Assembly: GCF_003751785.1 (NCBI RefSeq)
Contig: NZ_RKIE01000003.1
Location: forward strand, 186,001 to 250,000
From: Frigoribacterium sp. PhB160
GTDB taxonomy: Bacteria > Actinomycetota > Actinomycetes > Actinomycetales > Microbacteriaceae
Length of the DNA stretch: 64,000 nucleotides
Direction of reading: 5' to 3'
The translations under genes were made by a program, and so were the position numbers. This document shows, one piece after another, positions 16,872-25,514 of the stretch. Positions within the stretch are counted from its first letter, which is position 1. Every line of letters starts with the position of its first letter. Below the pieces are notes generated by a model, which saw only the letters and a program-made list of their open reading frames with translations, ran no database searches and was not told the DNA's origin.

Positions 16872-18065
16872 CTACGCGCCGATGCGGACGAAGTGGTGCG
16901 GGCTGTCCCAGATGGGGCGCACCGAGACGAAGCCGCCGGGCTTCGGTGCGTCGAGGATCATGCCGTTGCCGGCGTAGATGCCGTCGTGCGCGAGGTTGTC
17001 GAAGACGACGAGGTCGCCGGGCACGGCGTCGGCCGCGGAGACCCGGGTGCCCTCCGAGTCCTGCGTGGGCACGTAGTGCGTCAGCTTGATCCCGAACTGC
17101 GCGTAGACGAACGTGATGAGGCCCGAGCAGTCGAACTTCGTGGGGTCCTCGCCCCCGTGCACGTAGGGCGTGCCGATGTACTGCGTCGCCACGGCCAGCA
17201 CGAGGTCGCGGTCGAGGGTGTCGTAGAGGGGGTCGGCGAGGTAGCTCGCCGTGGTGCGACCGTCCCACTCGGAGTCGGCGGCGGCCGCCGTGTTGAGCAC
17301 CTTCTGCGTCTGCAGGTCGACGATCGACGTCGCCGAGTACTCGTCGCGACTGACCGAGTCGGCGACGACGGACGGGTCGACCGCGAACTGCTGGCTGCCG
17401 ACGCGGGCGTCGGGGTGCTGGCCGGAGGCGGCCGCGACCGCCTCGTCGCCCGCCGACGCGAACAGGGGCAGCGTGCCGCTGGCGGCGAAGCCGATGAGCG
17501 CCGCCACGACCGACACCTTCTTGACGACGCCGCCGAGGCGACGCGCGACCCCCAGGCGTGCGGCGGGCGTGCGGTCGGCCGCGGGCGTGCGGCCCGCGAC
17601 GGCCGGGCGAGCAGCACGTGCGAGGCGAGCAGCCGCGACGGGACGACCCGCAGGCCGGGCTGCAGCGGCCGCCGCGGCACGAGCCGCGCGACGCGTGGGC
17701 AGCCCCGAGGAGGCGCGCCCCACCAGCACCCCGGAGGTCGCCACCGCGGCGCGGCCCTGGGCCATGCGGTGGGTCAGCGTGTTCTCGGCGGCGGCCTGCG
17801 TGGACGCCGCCACGAGCGCCTCGCAGGGCACGAACGACGAACGGCTGCCGTGCGGCAGCACGGCGGCGGTGGCCCGGCGGCGACCGCGGGGCCGGAGCAT
17901 CGGAGCCTCGACCGAGACGGACGCCGGCGCCGACGGCGGCACCGAGACCGACGCCGCAGGAGAGGCGGAAGAGGCCGACGAGGAGCCCTGCGAGACGCCC
18001 GTGGACCAGCCGCCGGGAGCCGACTCACCCTGTGCCGAGCGGCGGGGAGAGGCGGGGTTCGTCAC
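16872..18065 (-). CDS. NlpC/P60-family cell-wall hydrolase
   Basis: 397 residues. The N-terminal 210 residues are a basic, Ala/Arg-rich low-complexity region, followed by a membrane segment (VSVVAALIGFAASGTLPLFASAG) that acts as signal or anchor. The C-terminal NlpC/P60 domain has the catalytic Cys in KFDCSGL and the His in NLAHDGIYAG. It would cleave the stem peptide of peptidoglycan. The long basic cytoplasmic N-terminus is unusual for the family and may bind DNA or anionic lipids (inference). GAGGA lies upstream of the chosen GTG. Confidence 0.85.
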   Translation of the reverse strand: MTNPASPRRSAQGESAPGGWSTGVSQGSSSASSASPAASVSVPPSAPASVSVEAPMLRPRGRRRATAAVLPHGSRSSFVPCEALVAASTQAAAENTLTHRMAQGRAAVATSGVLVGRASSGLPTRRAARAAAAAAARPAGRPVAAARLARAARPAVAGRTPAADRTPAARLGVARRLGGVVKKVSVVAALIGFAASGTLPLFASAGDEAVAAASGQHPDARVGSQQFAVDPSVVADSVSRDEYSATSIVDLQTQKVLNTAAAADSEWDGRTTASYLADPLYDTLDRDLVLAVATQYIGTPYVHGGEDPTKFDCSGLITFVYAQFGIKLTHYVPTQDSEGTRVSAADAVPGDLVVFDNLAHDGIYAGNGMILDAPKPGGFVSVRPIWDSPHHFVRIGA

Positions 18066-18203
18066 GCGGTTGTTCCTCACGGTCGATCGGACGGGGACGT
18101 TCGACCCTATCGCTCGAGCCGCTCCGGCACGACCCCACGTCCGGGCTCGCAGCCCGTTCATGGCTCCGGTCCACGTCCGGGCAGGGACGACGTGCCCGCC
18201 GGG

Positions 18204-18788
18204 TCAGCCCTGCTCGAGCCGCCGACGCCGCACCTCGCGCCTCAGCGCCCGGCGCTCACGCCAGGTCGGCGGAGGCGGCGGCACGGCCGCGCGGGCCGCG
18301 GCGCGGCGGGCGTCGCGGCGCTCGTGCCACCGCCGCACCTCGTCGTCGACCTCGCGCACCGGCGTGACGACGGGCGGGCCCCCGGTGAGCTGCCGGCGGG
18401 CCTCGACGATGCGTCGGTTGTAGTCGTCGACGTGGGCCCGCACGGCCGTCTCGGTGCCGAGGGCGTCGAGCGTGTCGTCGAACTCGGCGTGCTCGGTGCG
18501 GAGCGCCAGGGCGGGGGGCGCGAGCCCGGTGAGCCCCTCGCGCTCGATGAGCCCGCGGATCCACCAGTCGGGGTCGACGGTGTCGCCCGCGAGCCCGGGC
18601 AGCGGCTTGCCCGCGAGCGGAAGGTCGTCGAAGTCGCCCCGGGCCACGGCGACGTCGATCGCCGTGCGCGCCCAGGCGCGCATCTCGGCGGCGGTGCGGG
18701 TGTCACGGGGAGCGTCGTCCGCGGGCTTCGACCTCTCGGTGCGGTAGCGCGCCGCGTCGACCCGCGGGTCGCGTCTCTCGCTGGCCAT
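18204..18788 (-). CDS. DUF1992 protein (DnaJ subfamily C member 28-like conserved domain)
   Basis: 194 residues. The core RTAIDVAVARGDFDDLPLAGKPLPGL followed by DPDWWIRGLIEREGL is the DUF1992 signature. No J domain is present. The C-terminus is highly basic (RRALRREVRRRRLEQG). The function is unknown; it is soluble and probably monocistronic, preceded by the Gfo/Idh gene and its terminator on the same strand. Confidence 0.85.
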   Translation of the reverse strand: MASERRDPRVDAARYRTERSKPADDAPRDTRTAAEMRAWARTAIDVAVARGDFDDLPLAGKPLPGLAGDTVDPDWWIRGLIEREGLTGLAPPALALRTEHAEFDDTLDALGTETAVRAHVDDYNRRIVEARRQLTGGPPVVTPVREVDDEVRRWHERRDARRAAARAAVPPPPPTWRERRALRREVRRRRLEQG

Positions 18789-18848
18789 GCCGAGAGGGTA
18801 CGCCGCGCCCCCGACACCCGACCCAGCCCGCCCGGCCCCCGCCGACGA

Positions 18849-18885
18849 GGAGGCGCGGTGCAGATGATCCCTGCACCGCGCCTCC
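18849..18885 (-). terminator. Hairpin of a facing GGAGGCGCGG pair after the Gfo/Idh gene
   Basis: A 15-bp perfect stem (18849-18863 with 18871-18885, arm GGAGGCGCGGTGCAG) and a 7-base loop lie 16 bases past the oxidoreductase stop. There is no U-tract. Both arms begin with the repeated 10-mer. Confidence 0.75.
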
Positions 18886-18900
18886 CCGGACTTGCAGGGC

Positions 18901-20016
18901 CTACAGCGTCGCGGCCGCCGGGTCGAAGTCCTCGGGCAGCGCCTCGGGCTTCGTGATCGACGACGCGACGTCGACGACGGTGCCGCTCTCGGCCGCTCCG
19001 CGGATGGCGAGCAGCACGTCGAGCACGTGGGCCGCGACCGCGCCGCTGGCCCGCTCGGGCACGCCCGCGCGGATCGAGCGGGCGAGGTCGACGACGCCCG
19101 TGCCGCGGCCCCAGAACGAGCCCTTGGCGGTGAGCGTCTCGGGCTCCTCCTTGCCGAAGGTCCACAGCGTGCTGTCGCCGTCGAACAGGTTCGGGTCGGG
19201 CAGCACGATGGTGCCCTCGGTGCCGCTGATCTCGACGAAGCCGTTGCGGGGCAGCGCGTTCTGGAAGCTCAGCGTCGTCTGGGCCGACTGGCCGGCCTCG
19301 AAGCTGATCAGCGCGGCGTGGTGCGTCGGCACCTCGACCGGGAACACGGTGCCGGCGCGGGGGCCGCTGCCGATCTCGCGGGTCTGGTGCGAGGTCGACG
19401 ACACCGCGGCGACCTTCGACGCCGAGCCGAACGCGTGCACGAGGGTCGTGACGTAGTACGGGCCGATGTCGAACAGCGGGCCGGCGCCGTACGCGAAGAG
19501 GAACTCGGGGTCGGGGTGCCACGAGTTCGGGCCGGGCACGTGGAAGAGCGTCGTCGCGGTGAGCGGCGTGCCGATCTTGCCCGCGGCGATCGCGCGGAGC
19601 GCCGACTGGATGCCGCCGCCCAGCACGGTGTCGGGGGCGCAGGCGACGCGCACGCCCGCGGCGTCGGCCGCGGCGAGGAGGTCGGCGCCCTGGTCGTGCT
19701 CGAGCGCGAGGGGCTTCTCGCTCCAGACGTTCTTGCCGGCGGCGATGATCTGGCGGCCGACCTCGGCGTGCACGGCGGGCAGCGTGAGGTTGACGACGAT
19801 CTCGATGTCGTCGCGCTCGAGCAGCTGCTCGAGGGTGCCGTGGGCGGCGACGCCGTACTTGGTGGCCTGGCCCTCGGCCCGCTCGGGGATGAGGTCGGCG
19901 ATGAAGCGCAGCTCGACGTCCTTCACCTGCGACAGGGTGTCGAGGTACTGGCCGCTGATGTTGCCGGCGCCGACGAGGCCGACCCCGACGACGCCCGACC
20001 CGATGCCGCCGCTCAC
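18901..20016 (-). CDS. Gfo/Idh/MocA-family oxidoreductase
   Basis: 371 residues. A Rossmann domain (GLVGAGNISGQYL) with the family motif SEKPLALE (catalytic Lys of the EKP motif) is followed by the alpha/beta substrate domain including DIGPYYVTTLVHAFG. Such enzymes oxidise or reduce sugars, inositols and related compounds with NAD(P). It overlaps the upstream sugar isomerase gene by four bases (ATGA), so both act in one pathway, probably of sugar or polyol catabolism. The substrate is unknown. Confidence 0.92.
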   Translation of the reverse strand: MSGGIGSGVVGVGLVGAGNISGQYLDTLSQVKDVELRFIADLIPERAEGQATKYGVAAHGTLEQLLERDDIEIVVNLTLPAVHAEVGRQIIAAGKNVWSEKPLALEHDQGADLLAAADAAGVRVACAPDTVLGGGIQSALRAIAAGKIGTPLTATTLFHVPGPNSWHPDPEFLFAYGAGPLFDIGPYYVTTLVHAFGSASKVAAVSSTSHQTREIGSGPRAGTVFPVEVPTHHAALISFEAGQSAQTTLSFQNALPRNGFVEISGTEGTIVLPDPNLFDGDSTLWTFGKEEPETLTAKGSFWGRGTGVVDLARSIRAGVPERASGAVAAHVLDVLLAIRGAAESGTVVDVASSITKPEALPEDFDPAAATL

Positions 20017-20828
20017 GCGCGGGCCTCGGTGTCGTTCTCGGCGAGCCAGGCGTACGACTCGGCGATGCCCTCGAAGACGTCGCCGGCGTAGGCGTCGAAC
20101 TCGACGACGCGCAGCGCGGCGGGTGCCGCGGCGAGGATCGCCGCCACGTCGACGTCGCCCTGGCCAGCGGGGGTCTGCTGCTCGAAGGCGGCCTTCAGCG
20201 CGTCGGGCACCACGAGGGCGCTCTCGCTGCTCGGCAGGGCGGTGGCGATGTCGCCGCTGACCTTGCCGTCCTTGATGTGCAGCGCGACGACGCGGTCGCC
20301 GAGCGAGCGCAGCAACGCGGGGGCGTCAGCGCCGCCGACGGTGGCCCAGAAGGTGTCGACCTCGAGCACGGTCGCGGCCGAGAGCTGCTCGACGAAGAGG
20401 TCGTAGACGCTGCGGCCGTCGACCTTGTTCACGAACTCCCACTGGTGGTTGTGGTACCCGAAGCGGAGGCCGTAGCCGGCCGCCTGCTCGGTCAGCACGT
20501 TCACGCGCTCGGCGATGGCGGCGACGTCGTCCGCGGTCTGCCAGCGGTCGCTCGGGATGAACGGGTCGATGACCGTCTCGAGGCCGATGGTCTTGGCGGC
20601 CTCGAAGAAGCGCTCGGCGTCGTCGGCGTCGATGACGGCGGCGTGGCCCGTCGGGGCGGTGACCCCGGCGGCCGTCAGCGCGGCGGCGGTGGCGTCGGGG
20701 GCGTCGGCGAACCCGTAGGGCTCGACCTTCGTGAAGCCGATCTCGGCCAGGCGGGCGACGGTGCCCGAGAGGTCGTCGGCCACGGCGTCGCGGACGCTGT
20801 AGAGCTGTACGGAGGGGGGCGTGCTCAT
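20013..20828 (-). CDS. Sugar phosphate isomerase/epimerase (xylose-isomerase-like TIM barrel)
   Basis: 271 residues of the AP-endonuclease-2/IolE-like TIM-barrel family. Metal-ligand positions fit the family: Glu/His in FGYHNHQWEF, Asp in LEVDTFWATVGG, His in ALHIKDG and Glu near the end (VVEFDAYAG). It is the first gene of a two-gene operon with the Gfo/Idh oxidoreductase, a pairing common in bacterial sugar and inositol catabolism. The substrate is unknown. AAGGAG precedes the ATG. Confidence 0.9.
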   Translation of the reverse strand: MSTPPSVQLYSVRDAVADDLSGTVARLAEIGFTKVEPYGFADAPDATAAALTAAGVTAPTGHAAVIDADDAERFFEAAKTIGLETVIDPFIPSDRWQTADDVAAIAERVNVLTEQAAGYGLRFGYHNHQWEFVNKVDGRSVYDLFVEQLSAATVLEVDTFWATVGGADAPALLRSLGDRVVALHIKDGKVSGDIATALPSSESALVVPDALKAAFEQQTPAGQGDVDVAAILAAAPAALRVVEFDAYAGDVFEGIAESYAWLAENDTEARA

Positions 20829-20885
20829 GAGGTACTCCTTCGTTCCTGAGGTCTGCAGGCGCGTCTCGATGCGGCGGCCTGGTCC

Positions 20886-20923
20886 ATTCTGCTACTTCTG
20901 TCGACGCCCGTGCAAAAGTCGAC
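20886..20923 (-). promoter_or_regulatory. Promoter and repeated GTCGAC sites of the isomerase-oxidoreductase operon
   Basis: On the minus strand TTGCAC (20915-20910) and CAGAAT (20891-20886) are 18 bp apart. Two GTCGAC hexamers (20900-20905 and 20918-20923) bracket the -35, 18 bp apart, and may be regulator contacts. Confidence 0.4.
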
Positions 20924-21004
20924 CGACGATCGGCGTCACGAGCTGCTCGGAAATCGGGAGAACGACCTGTCCTGAGGACCCGTCGCCTCGGCCGACGCCT
21001 CCGA

Positions 21005-21532
21005 ATGGGGGACATGACGACGACAGTCAGCGCGACCCGCGAGGGCGTGACCACGGCCCCGGTCGAGCGGGCCTTCCGGATCGGCACGCCCCTCACCCCC
21101 GTGGGGTTCTACCCGAGGTCGGGTCCCCTCCCGGCGGTCGTCGCGGTGCACGACCAGACCGGTGCGTGGGACGCCCCCGGGCAGACCCGCCGGCTCGAGC
21201 TCTCCGGCGGGGGCGCCGTGGTCGAGACCCTGGTGCGCGTCGAGCCGCCCGGTCCAATCGACCACACGGGCACCTTCGTCTACGAGCTCACCGACTTCCG
21301 CGGCCCGCTGCGCCTCCTCGTCCGCGGCGGCATCGCCGAGTGGTGGTACAGCGCCGGCGGGGCGAGCGACGGCTCCACGCAGGGCCGCGGCACCCGCATC
21401 TCGTGGCGGTACACCTTCCACGCGAGGGCCGGCGCCGGGGTCGCGGTGCACGCCATCGTGGTCGTCTTCTGGGGCCCGTACATGAACCGCGTGCTGCGCG
21501 GCATCGTGGCCGAGCTCGACCGCCGCGCCTGA
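21005..21532 (+). CDS. SRPBCC-like small protein
   Basis: 175 residues (or 172 from ATG 21014). The order of an N-terminal strand region, a central RGPLRLLVRGG strand, GTRISWRYTFHARAG and a C-terminal amphipathic helix (NRVLRGIVAELDRRA) fits the helix-grip SRPBCC/polyketide-cyclase fold. Members bind hydrophobic ligands; no ligand is evident. It converges on the GH3 gene. No clear ribosome-binding site is seen at either start, so the start is uncertain. Confidence 0.6.
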   Translation: MGDMTTTVSATREGVTTAPVERAFRIGTPLTPVGFYPRSGPLPAVVAVHDQTGAWDAPGQTRRLELSGGGAVVETLVRVEPPGPIDHTGTFVYELTDFRGPLRLLVRGGIAEWWYSAGGASDGSTQGRGTRISWRYTFHARAGAGVAVHAIVVVFWGPYMNRVLRGIVAELDRRA

Positions 21533-21600
21533 CCCGGGCCACGACGGGCGGGTCGTCCGGCGACGCCCGGGCCCCGCGGCGTCGCGACGCGACCGCACGA

Positions 21601-21636
21601 GGAGGCGCGGGGCGCTGATGCGCACCCAACGCCTCC
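21601..21636. terminator. Bidirectional hairpin between SRPBCC-like and GH3 genes
   Basis: GGAGGCG (21601-21607) pairs with CGCCTCC (21630-21636) and an inner GCGC-tgat-GCGC extends the fold. The left arm is one exact 10-mer copy; the right arm is degraded. It lies between convergent genes. Confidence 0.6.
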
Positions 21637-21645
21637 CCGGGGCGG

Positions 21646-24171
21646 TCAGTCCCCGGCGCCCGCGGCCCGGCGGCGGCGCAGCAGCACCAGCCCCGTGCCG
21701 AGGAGCAGGAGCAGCACGCCAGTGCCGACGATCGGCCAGGCGGTCTCGCTGCCGGTGTAGGCCAGCGGGTCGCCCGAGGCGGCCGCCGCGGCGGTCACGA
21801 CGCGGAGGTCGTCCCAGCCGTACAGCGAGCCGTCGGCCGCCTGCACCACGACGCGGTGGGCGCCGAGCGCGGCGTCGGCCGGCACCGTGACGCGGATCGT
21901 GCCCGCGGTCGAGGCCTCGGCCGTGGTCAGCGCGACCGGGTCGGAGTGCAGCCAGACCGAGAAGGTCGAGCCGGCCGCGGCGTCGCCGAGGTCGACCGTG
22001 ATCGTCTCGGAGCGCTGGGCGCTCGAGGGCACCGTGACCGGCCCGCGGGTCGCGTCGGTGAGCAGCGCGTCGTCGATCGGCGTGACGCCGGCGGTCGGCG
22101 TCGTGCCCGGCTCGGTCGGCACCGGGGTCGGCTCGGTCGAGGGACCGGGCGACGGCTCGGGCGACGGGCCGGGGGTCGGCTCGGTCCCGGTCTCGTCGTA
22201 CGCCAGGCCGAAGCCGTAGGCGAACAGCGGGGTCGCCGTGTCGTTCGGCACGTCGGGCAGCTGCGCGGCGACCTCGTCCATCGACGACGGCAGCTCGAAG
22301 GGCAGGCGCCCCTCGGGGGCCGACTCGCCGGTCACGACGTCGAGCAGCGCCTCGTCCGAGACGCCGTACGCGCCGATGACCGCGTCGCTCTGCTCCACGA
22401 CGTTCCCGAGCACGAGCGGACGCGACAGCTGCGGCACGGCGATGGTCACCGCGCCCGCGGCGTGGGCCGCGGCGAGCGCCGAGAAGTCGGCCTCCTCGCC
22501 CGTGAAACCGAGGTCGGTGAGGTCGTCGCCGCCTCGGGGGTCGGTCAGGCGCACGATGGCGACGTCCGCCTCCTCGGGGGTGTCGACCGGCGTCATGCCC
22601 GCGGCGACCGCGGCGTCGGCCGCGACCCCGTACAGGTAGACGGTGGGCGACTCGCCCTCGACCGGCGTCAGCGGCAGCACCGCGTCGTCGTTCGAGAGCA
22701 GGGTCAGCGAGCGGGCCTGGTCGGCGAGCGCGACGGCGCGGGAGGCGTCGCTGCCGACGATCTCGGCGGCGGCGGCCGGGTCGACGTACGGGTCCTCGAA
22801 GAGACCGAGCTCGAACTTCTGCTCGAGCACGCGCTGGGCGGCCTCGACGACGCGGCCCTCGGTGAGGAAGCCCTCCTCGACGGCCTGCACGATGTACTGC
22901 GGCTGGTCGCTGCCGCCGATGATGTCGACGCCGGCGTTGATCGCGCTGGCGTAGCGCTCGGGCAGCGTGAGGTCCTCGACGCCCCAGGGCATGCCCGCGC
23001 CCCACGGGCCGACGAACGAGGCCGGGGGCTGGTTGTCGAGGCACTCCTGCGGGCAGTCGTTGGCGATGCCCCAGTCGGAGGTGATGACGCCGTCGAAGCC
23101 GTACTGGCCGCGCAGCAGGTCCTGCAGGAGGAACTCGTTGTGCCCCGCGCCGACCTGCTCGATGACGCCGTCGCCGAGGTCGAGGTCCTGCAGGATCGAG
23201 TACGTCGGCATGATGCCCGCGGCGTCGACGTCGAACGCGCCCTCGTAGGGCACGACGTGCTCGTCGAAGTTCCCGCCGGGGAAGGCCGCGTAGCGCCCGT
23301 AGTAGTAGTGGCTGTCGTAGCCGTTCACCTGGGCGCCGTAGCCGACCCAGTGCTTGACGACGGTCGCGACGCCCTCGTCGGTGATGCCGTCGGTGCCGCC
23401 CTGCAGGCCCTCGACGTAGGCGCGCACCTGCTCTTTGACGGTCTCGCCGACCGAGCCGAAGGTGCCGTTCTGGCGGGTCCAGCGCGGCTCGGTGCTGAGG
23501 TCGGCCTGGGGCGAGAGCGCCTCGGTGATGCCGACGGCGCGGTACTCGTCCGAGATGATGCGGCCCATCTCGAGGGTCGCCTCGGGGTCGCCGACGGCGC
23601 CCATGCCGATCGCGTCGGGGAAGGGCGTGAAGTCGGCGTTCGACACCGTCTGCCCCTCGGTGACGCTGAACCCGTTGCGCGGGTCGGTGCTGATCTTGAG
23701 CGGGATGCCGAAGGGCTCCGCCTCGGCGGCCTCCTGCAACTGATTGTGCTGGTCGGCCAGCACGTCGGCGCCGACGCTGAGGCGCGAGATGTACGTGCTG
23801 ATGTGGCCGTCCTGCAGCAGCGGGTCGAACGCCGCGCGGTCGTACGCACCGCGGCCCGTGAGGCTCGCGTGCATGAGCAGGCCCGCGCGCTGCTCGAGGT
23901 CGAGCCGCGACACGAGGTCGGCGGCGCGCTCGTCGGCGGTGAGCCGCCAGTCCTCGTAGGGCGTGAGGTCGCCGCTGCGGTCGAGGTCGCGGAACTGCAG
24001 CCCGTCGACGCTGATGATCTCGGTCGACCTCGACTCGAGCTCGGGCTGGTCGGCGGCGACGGCGGCCGGTGCCGGTGTCGCCGCGAGGGCGAACGAGGCG
24101 ACGAGCGCCCCTCCCGCCGTCACGCCGAGCGCCCGGCCCCTGCGGCCGGTCGCGTGCGTCAGTGATCGCAT
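21646..24171 (-). CDS. Secreted, cell-wall-anchored GH3 beta-glucosidase
   Basis: 841 residues. Signal peptide about 1-45 (ends PAAVAAD); GH3 N-terminal barrel with nucleophile Asp about 366 (GVITSDWG); GH3 C-terminal domain (SLTLLSNDDAVLPL); a Pro/Thr/Ser/Glu linker (PSPEPSPGPSTEPTP); a beta-sandwich region; then LAYTG, a hydrophobic helix and RRRR, a sortase signal. The enzyme would release glucose or another hexose from plant or microbial oligosaccharides at the cell surface. AAGGAG sits five bases before the ATG; earlier in-frame starts lack this. No sortase gene is in the window. Confidence 0.9.
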   Translation of the reverse strand: MRSLTHATGRRGRALGVTAGGALVASFALAATPAPAAVAADQPELESRSTEIISVDGLQFRDLDRSGDLTPYEDWRLTADERAADLVSRLDLEQRAGLLMHASLTGRGAYDRAAFDPLLQDGHISTYISRLSVGADVLADQHNQLQEAAEAEPFGIPLKISTDPRNGFSVTEGQTVSNADFTPFPDAIGMGAVGDPEATLEMGRIISDEYRAVGITEALSPQADLSTEPRWTRQNGTFGSVGETVKEQVRAYVEGLQGGTDGITDEGVATVVKHWVGYGAQVNGYDSHYYYGRYAAFPGGNFDEHVVPYEGAFDVDAAGIMPTYSILQDLDLGDGVIEQVGAGHNEFLLQDLLRGQYGFDGVITSDWGIANDCPQECLDNQPPASFVGPWGAGMPWGVEDLTLPERYASAINAGVDIIGGSDQPQYIVQAVEEGFLTEGRVVEAAQRVLEQKFELGLFEDPYVDPAAAAEIVGSDASRAVALADQARSLTLLSNDDAVLPLTPVEGESPTVYLYGVAADAAVAAGMTPVDTPEEADVAIVRLTDPRGGDDLTDLGFTGEEADFSALAAAHAAGAVTIAVPQLSRPLVLGNVVEQSDAVIGAYGVSDEALLDVVTGESAPEGRLPFELPSSMDEVAAQLPDVPNDTATPLFAYGFGLAYDETGTEPTPGPSPEPSPGPSTEPTPVPTEPGTTPTAGVTPIDDALLTDATRGPVTVPSSAQRSETITVDLGDAAAGSTFSVWLHSDPVALTTAEASTAGTIRVTVPADAALGAHRVVVQAADGSLYGWDDLRVVTAAAAASGDPLAYTGSETAWPIVGTGVLLLLLGTGLVLLRRRRAAGAGD

Positions 24172-24218
24172 CTCTACTCCTTCGTAGGTGTCCCGCCCCC
24201 ATCGGAGGGACACAGCAG

Positions 24219-24257
24219 AGCTAAAGGCAGCGTTCGGTGAAAGTCAAGGGGACTTCA
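24219..24257 (-). promoter_or_regulatory. Promoter and operator of the GH3 beta-glucosidase
   Basis: TTGACT (24247-24242) and TTAGCT (24224-24219) are 17 bp apart on the minus strand. An imperfect palindrome TGAAAGTC-n4-GGACTTCA (24238-24257) covers the -35. This looks like a repressible sugar-responsive promoter; the regulator is not adjacent. Confidence 0.6.
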
Positions 24258-24346
24258 GGAACTGCGCGACCGCCCGGGCGCGACCGGGCCTCCCCCGGCG
24301 ACCAGGAGGCGCGGGTCGGCTCCCCCGCCCCGCTCGCGCCACGCGA

Positions 24347-24958
24347 TCAGAGCGACCGCCGCACCGCCTCGACCACGAGGGCGAAGTCGGCGCTCATCGC
24401 CGACCGCGCCCCCGTCAGCTGCTGGAACTGCAGCCCGTCCATGACGGCCATGAGCACGCGCGCGACGCCGGCGACCTCGTCGTCGGACCACGCGCCTCCC
24501 TCGGTGCGGAGCGTGCGGAGGTGCCCGGCGAGGCTCTCGCCGATCGAGTCGTACCGCTCGGCCATGCGCTCGCGCAGCGGGTGGTCGAGGGCCACGCTCT
24601 CGCCGAGCAGCACCGAGAAGAGGCGCGACCAGGCGGGGTCGCCGGCGTTCTGCGCCACGAGGTGCTCGAGCGCGTCGAGGTGGTCGGCCCCGGGGCGCTC
24701 GTCGGCGGCGATGATCGACCGGCCGCGGTCGCGCGCGTCGGTGAGCACCGCCTCCAGCACGTCCTCCTTCGAGGCGAAGTGGTAGAGCAGGCCGGCGTGG
24801 GTGACGCCGGCGCGGCCGGCGATCGCGGCCATCGTCGCGCCGCGGAAGCCGGTCTCGGTGAACAGGGCGCGCGCCGCGTCGAGGATGTCGAGGCGCCGCT
24901 GCACGCCGCGGCTGTTGGGCACGGGGGCCGGGGCCGGGGCGGGGGCGGGGGCGCTCAT
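24347..24958 (-). CDS. TetR-family transcriptional regulator
   Basis: 203 residues. A Pro/Ala leader precedes the helix-turn-helix (ILDAARALFTETGFRGATM then GVTHAGLLYHFASKEDVLEAV). The C-terminal domain is a helical TetR ligand domain. It overlaps the upstream HxlR gene by four bases, so two regulators form one operon, divergent from the NmrA-like reductase. GTG/ATG choice is fixed by the ATGA overlap. Confidence 0.88.
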   Translation of the reverse strand: MSAPAPAPAPAPVPNSRGVQRRLDILDAARALFTETGFRGATMAAIAGRAGVTHAGLLYHFASKEDVLEAVLTDARDRGRSIIAADERPGADHLDALEHLVAQNAGDPAWSRLFSVLLGESVALDHPLRERMAERYDSIGESLAGHLRTLRTEGGAWSDDEVAGVARVLMAVMDGLQFQQLTGARSAMSADFALVVEAVRRSL

Positions 24959-25422
24959 GCGGCGTCGGGGGTCGGCTCGTGCTGCTCGTCGTAGCCGCGC
25001 TGCGCGTCGGCGACCCCGCCGAAGTGCTCGACGGCCCAGCGCTCGAGGGCGCGGAGCGGCTCCTGCAGGGTGCGGCCGGCGGGCGTCAGGTCGTACTCGA
25101 CGCGCGGCGGCACCTCGGCGTAGACCGTGCGGGTGACGAGCCCGTCGCGCTCGAGGCCCCGGAGCGTCTGGGTCAGCATCTTCTGCGAGACGCCGTCGAC
25201 CGCGCGGCGGATCTCGGAGAACCGCCGCGGCCCGCCGCCGAGGGTGCCGACGACCAGCACCGTCCAGCGGTCGCCGATGCGGTCGAGCAGGCGACGGCTC
25301 GGGCAGCCGGCGGCGTAGGGGTCGAGGTCGTCGAGGGTCCAGGTCCGGTCGGCGGGCGCGGCCTGGCCGGTCGCTGCGGCCGGGCCGGCCGGGGGCGCCT
25401 GGTCGGTCGCTGCGGCGTTCAT
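24955..25422 (-). CDS. HxlR-family transcriptional regulator
   Basis: 155 residues. The winged helix has the family motif CPSRRLLDRIGDRWTVLVVGTL, then RRFSEIRRAVDGVSQKMLTQTLRGLERDGLVTR. The CP Cys near the N-terminus of the domain is the redox or electrophile-sensing Cys in characterised members. It is divergent from an NAD(P)H-binding reductase, the standard HxlR arrangement for defence against quinones or aldehydes. The ATG at 25422 is preferred over 25449 because upstream residues are outside the usual family. Confidence 0.9.
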   Translation of the reverse strand: MNAAATDQAPPAGPAAATGQAAPADRTWTLDDLDPYAAGCPSRRLLDRIGDRWTVLVVGTLGGGPRRFSEIRRAVDGVSQKMLTQTLRGLERDGLVTRTVYAEVPPRVEYDLTPAGRTLQEPLRALERWAVEHFGGVADAQRGYDEQHEPTPDAA

Positions 25423-25439
25423 GGTTACCACGAGGTGCC

Positions 25440-25459
25440 TACTTCCCATCGGTGACTGT
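25440..25459. promoter_or_regulatory. Candidate HxlR operator
   Basis: TACTTCCCATCGGTGACTGT resembles the HxlR/DUF24 half-sites TACTTACC...GGTAAGTA with one base missing. It lies between the divergent HxlR and reductase genes. Confidence 0.45.
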
Positions 25460-25514
25460 CGCGCTTAGCGTAGCCGTGCAGCACCGTCCCCACCATCATC
25501 AGAAGGAGAACGCC

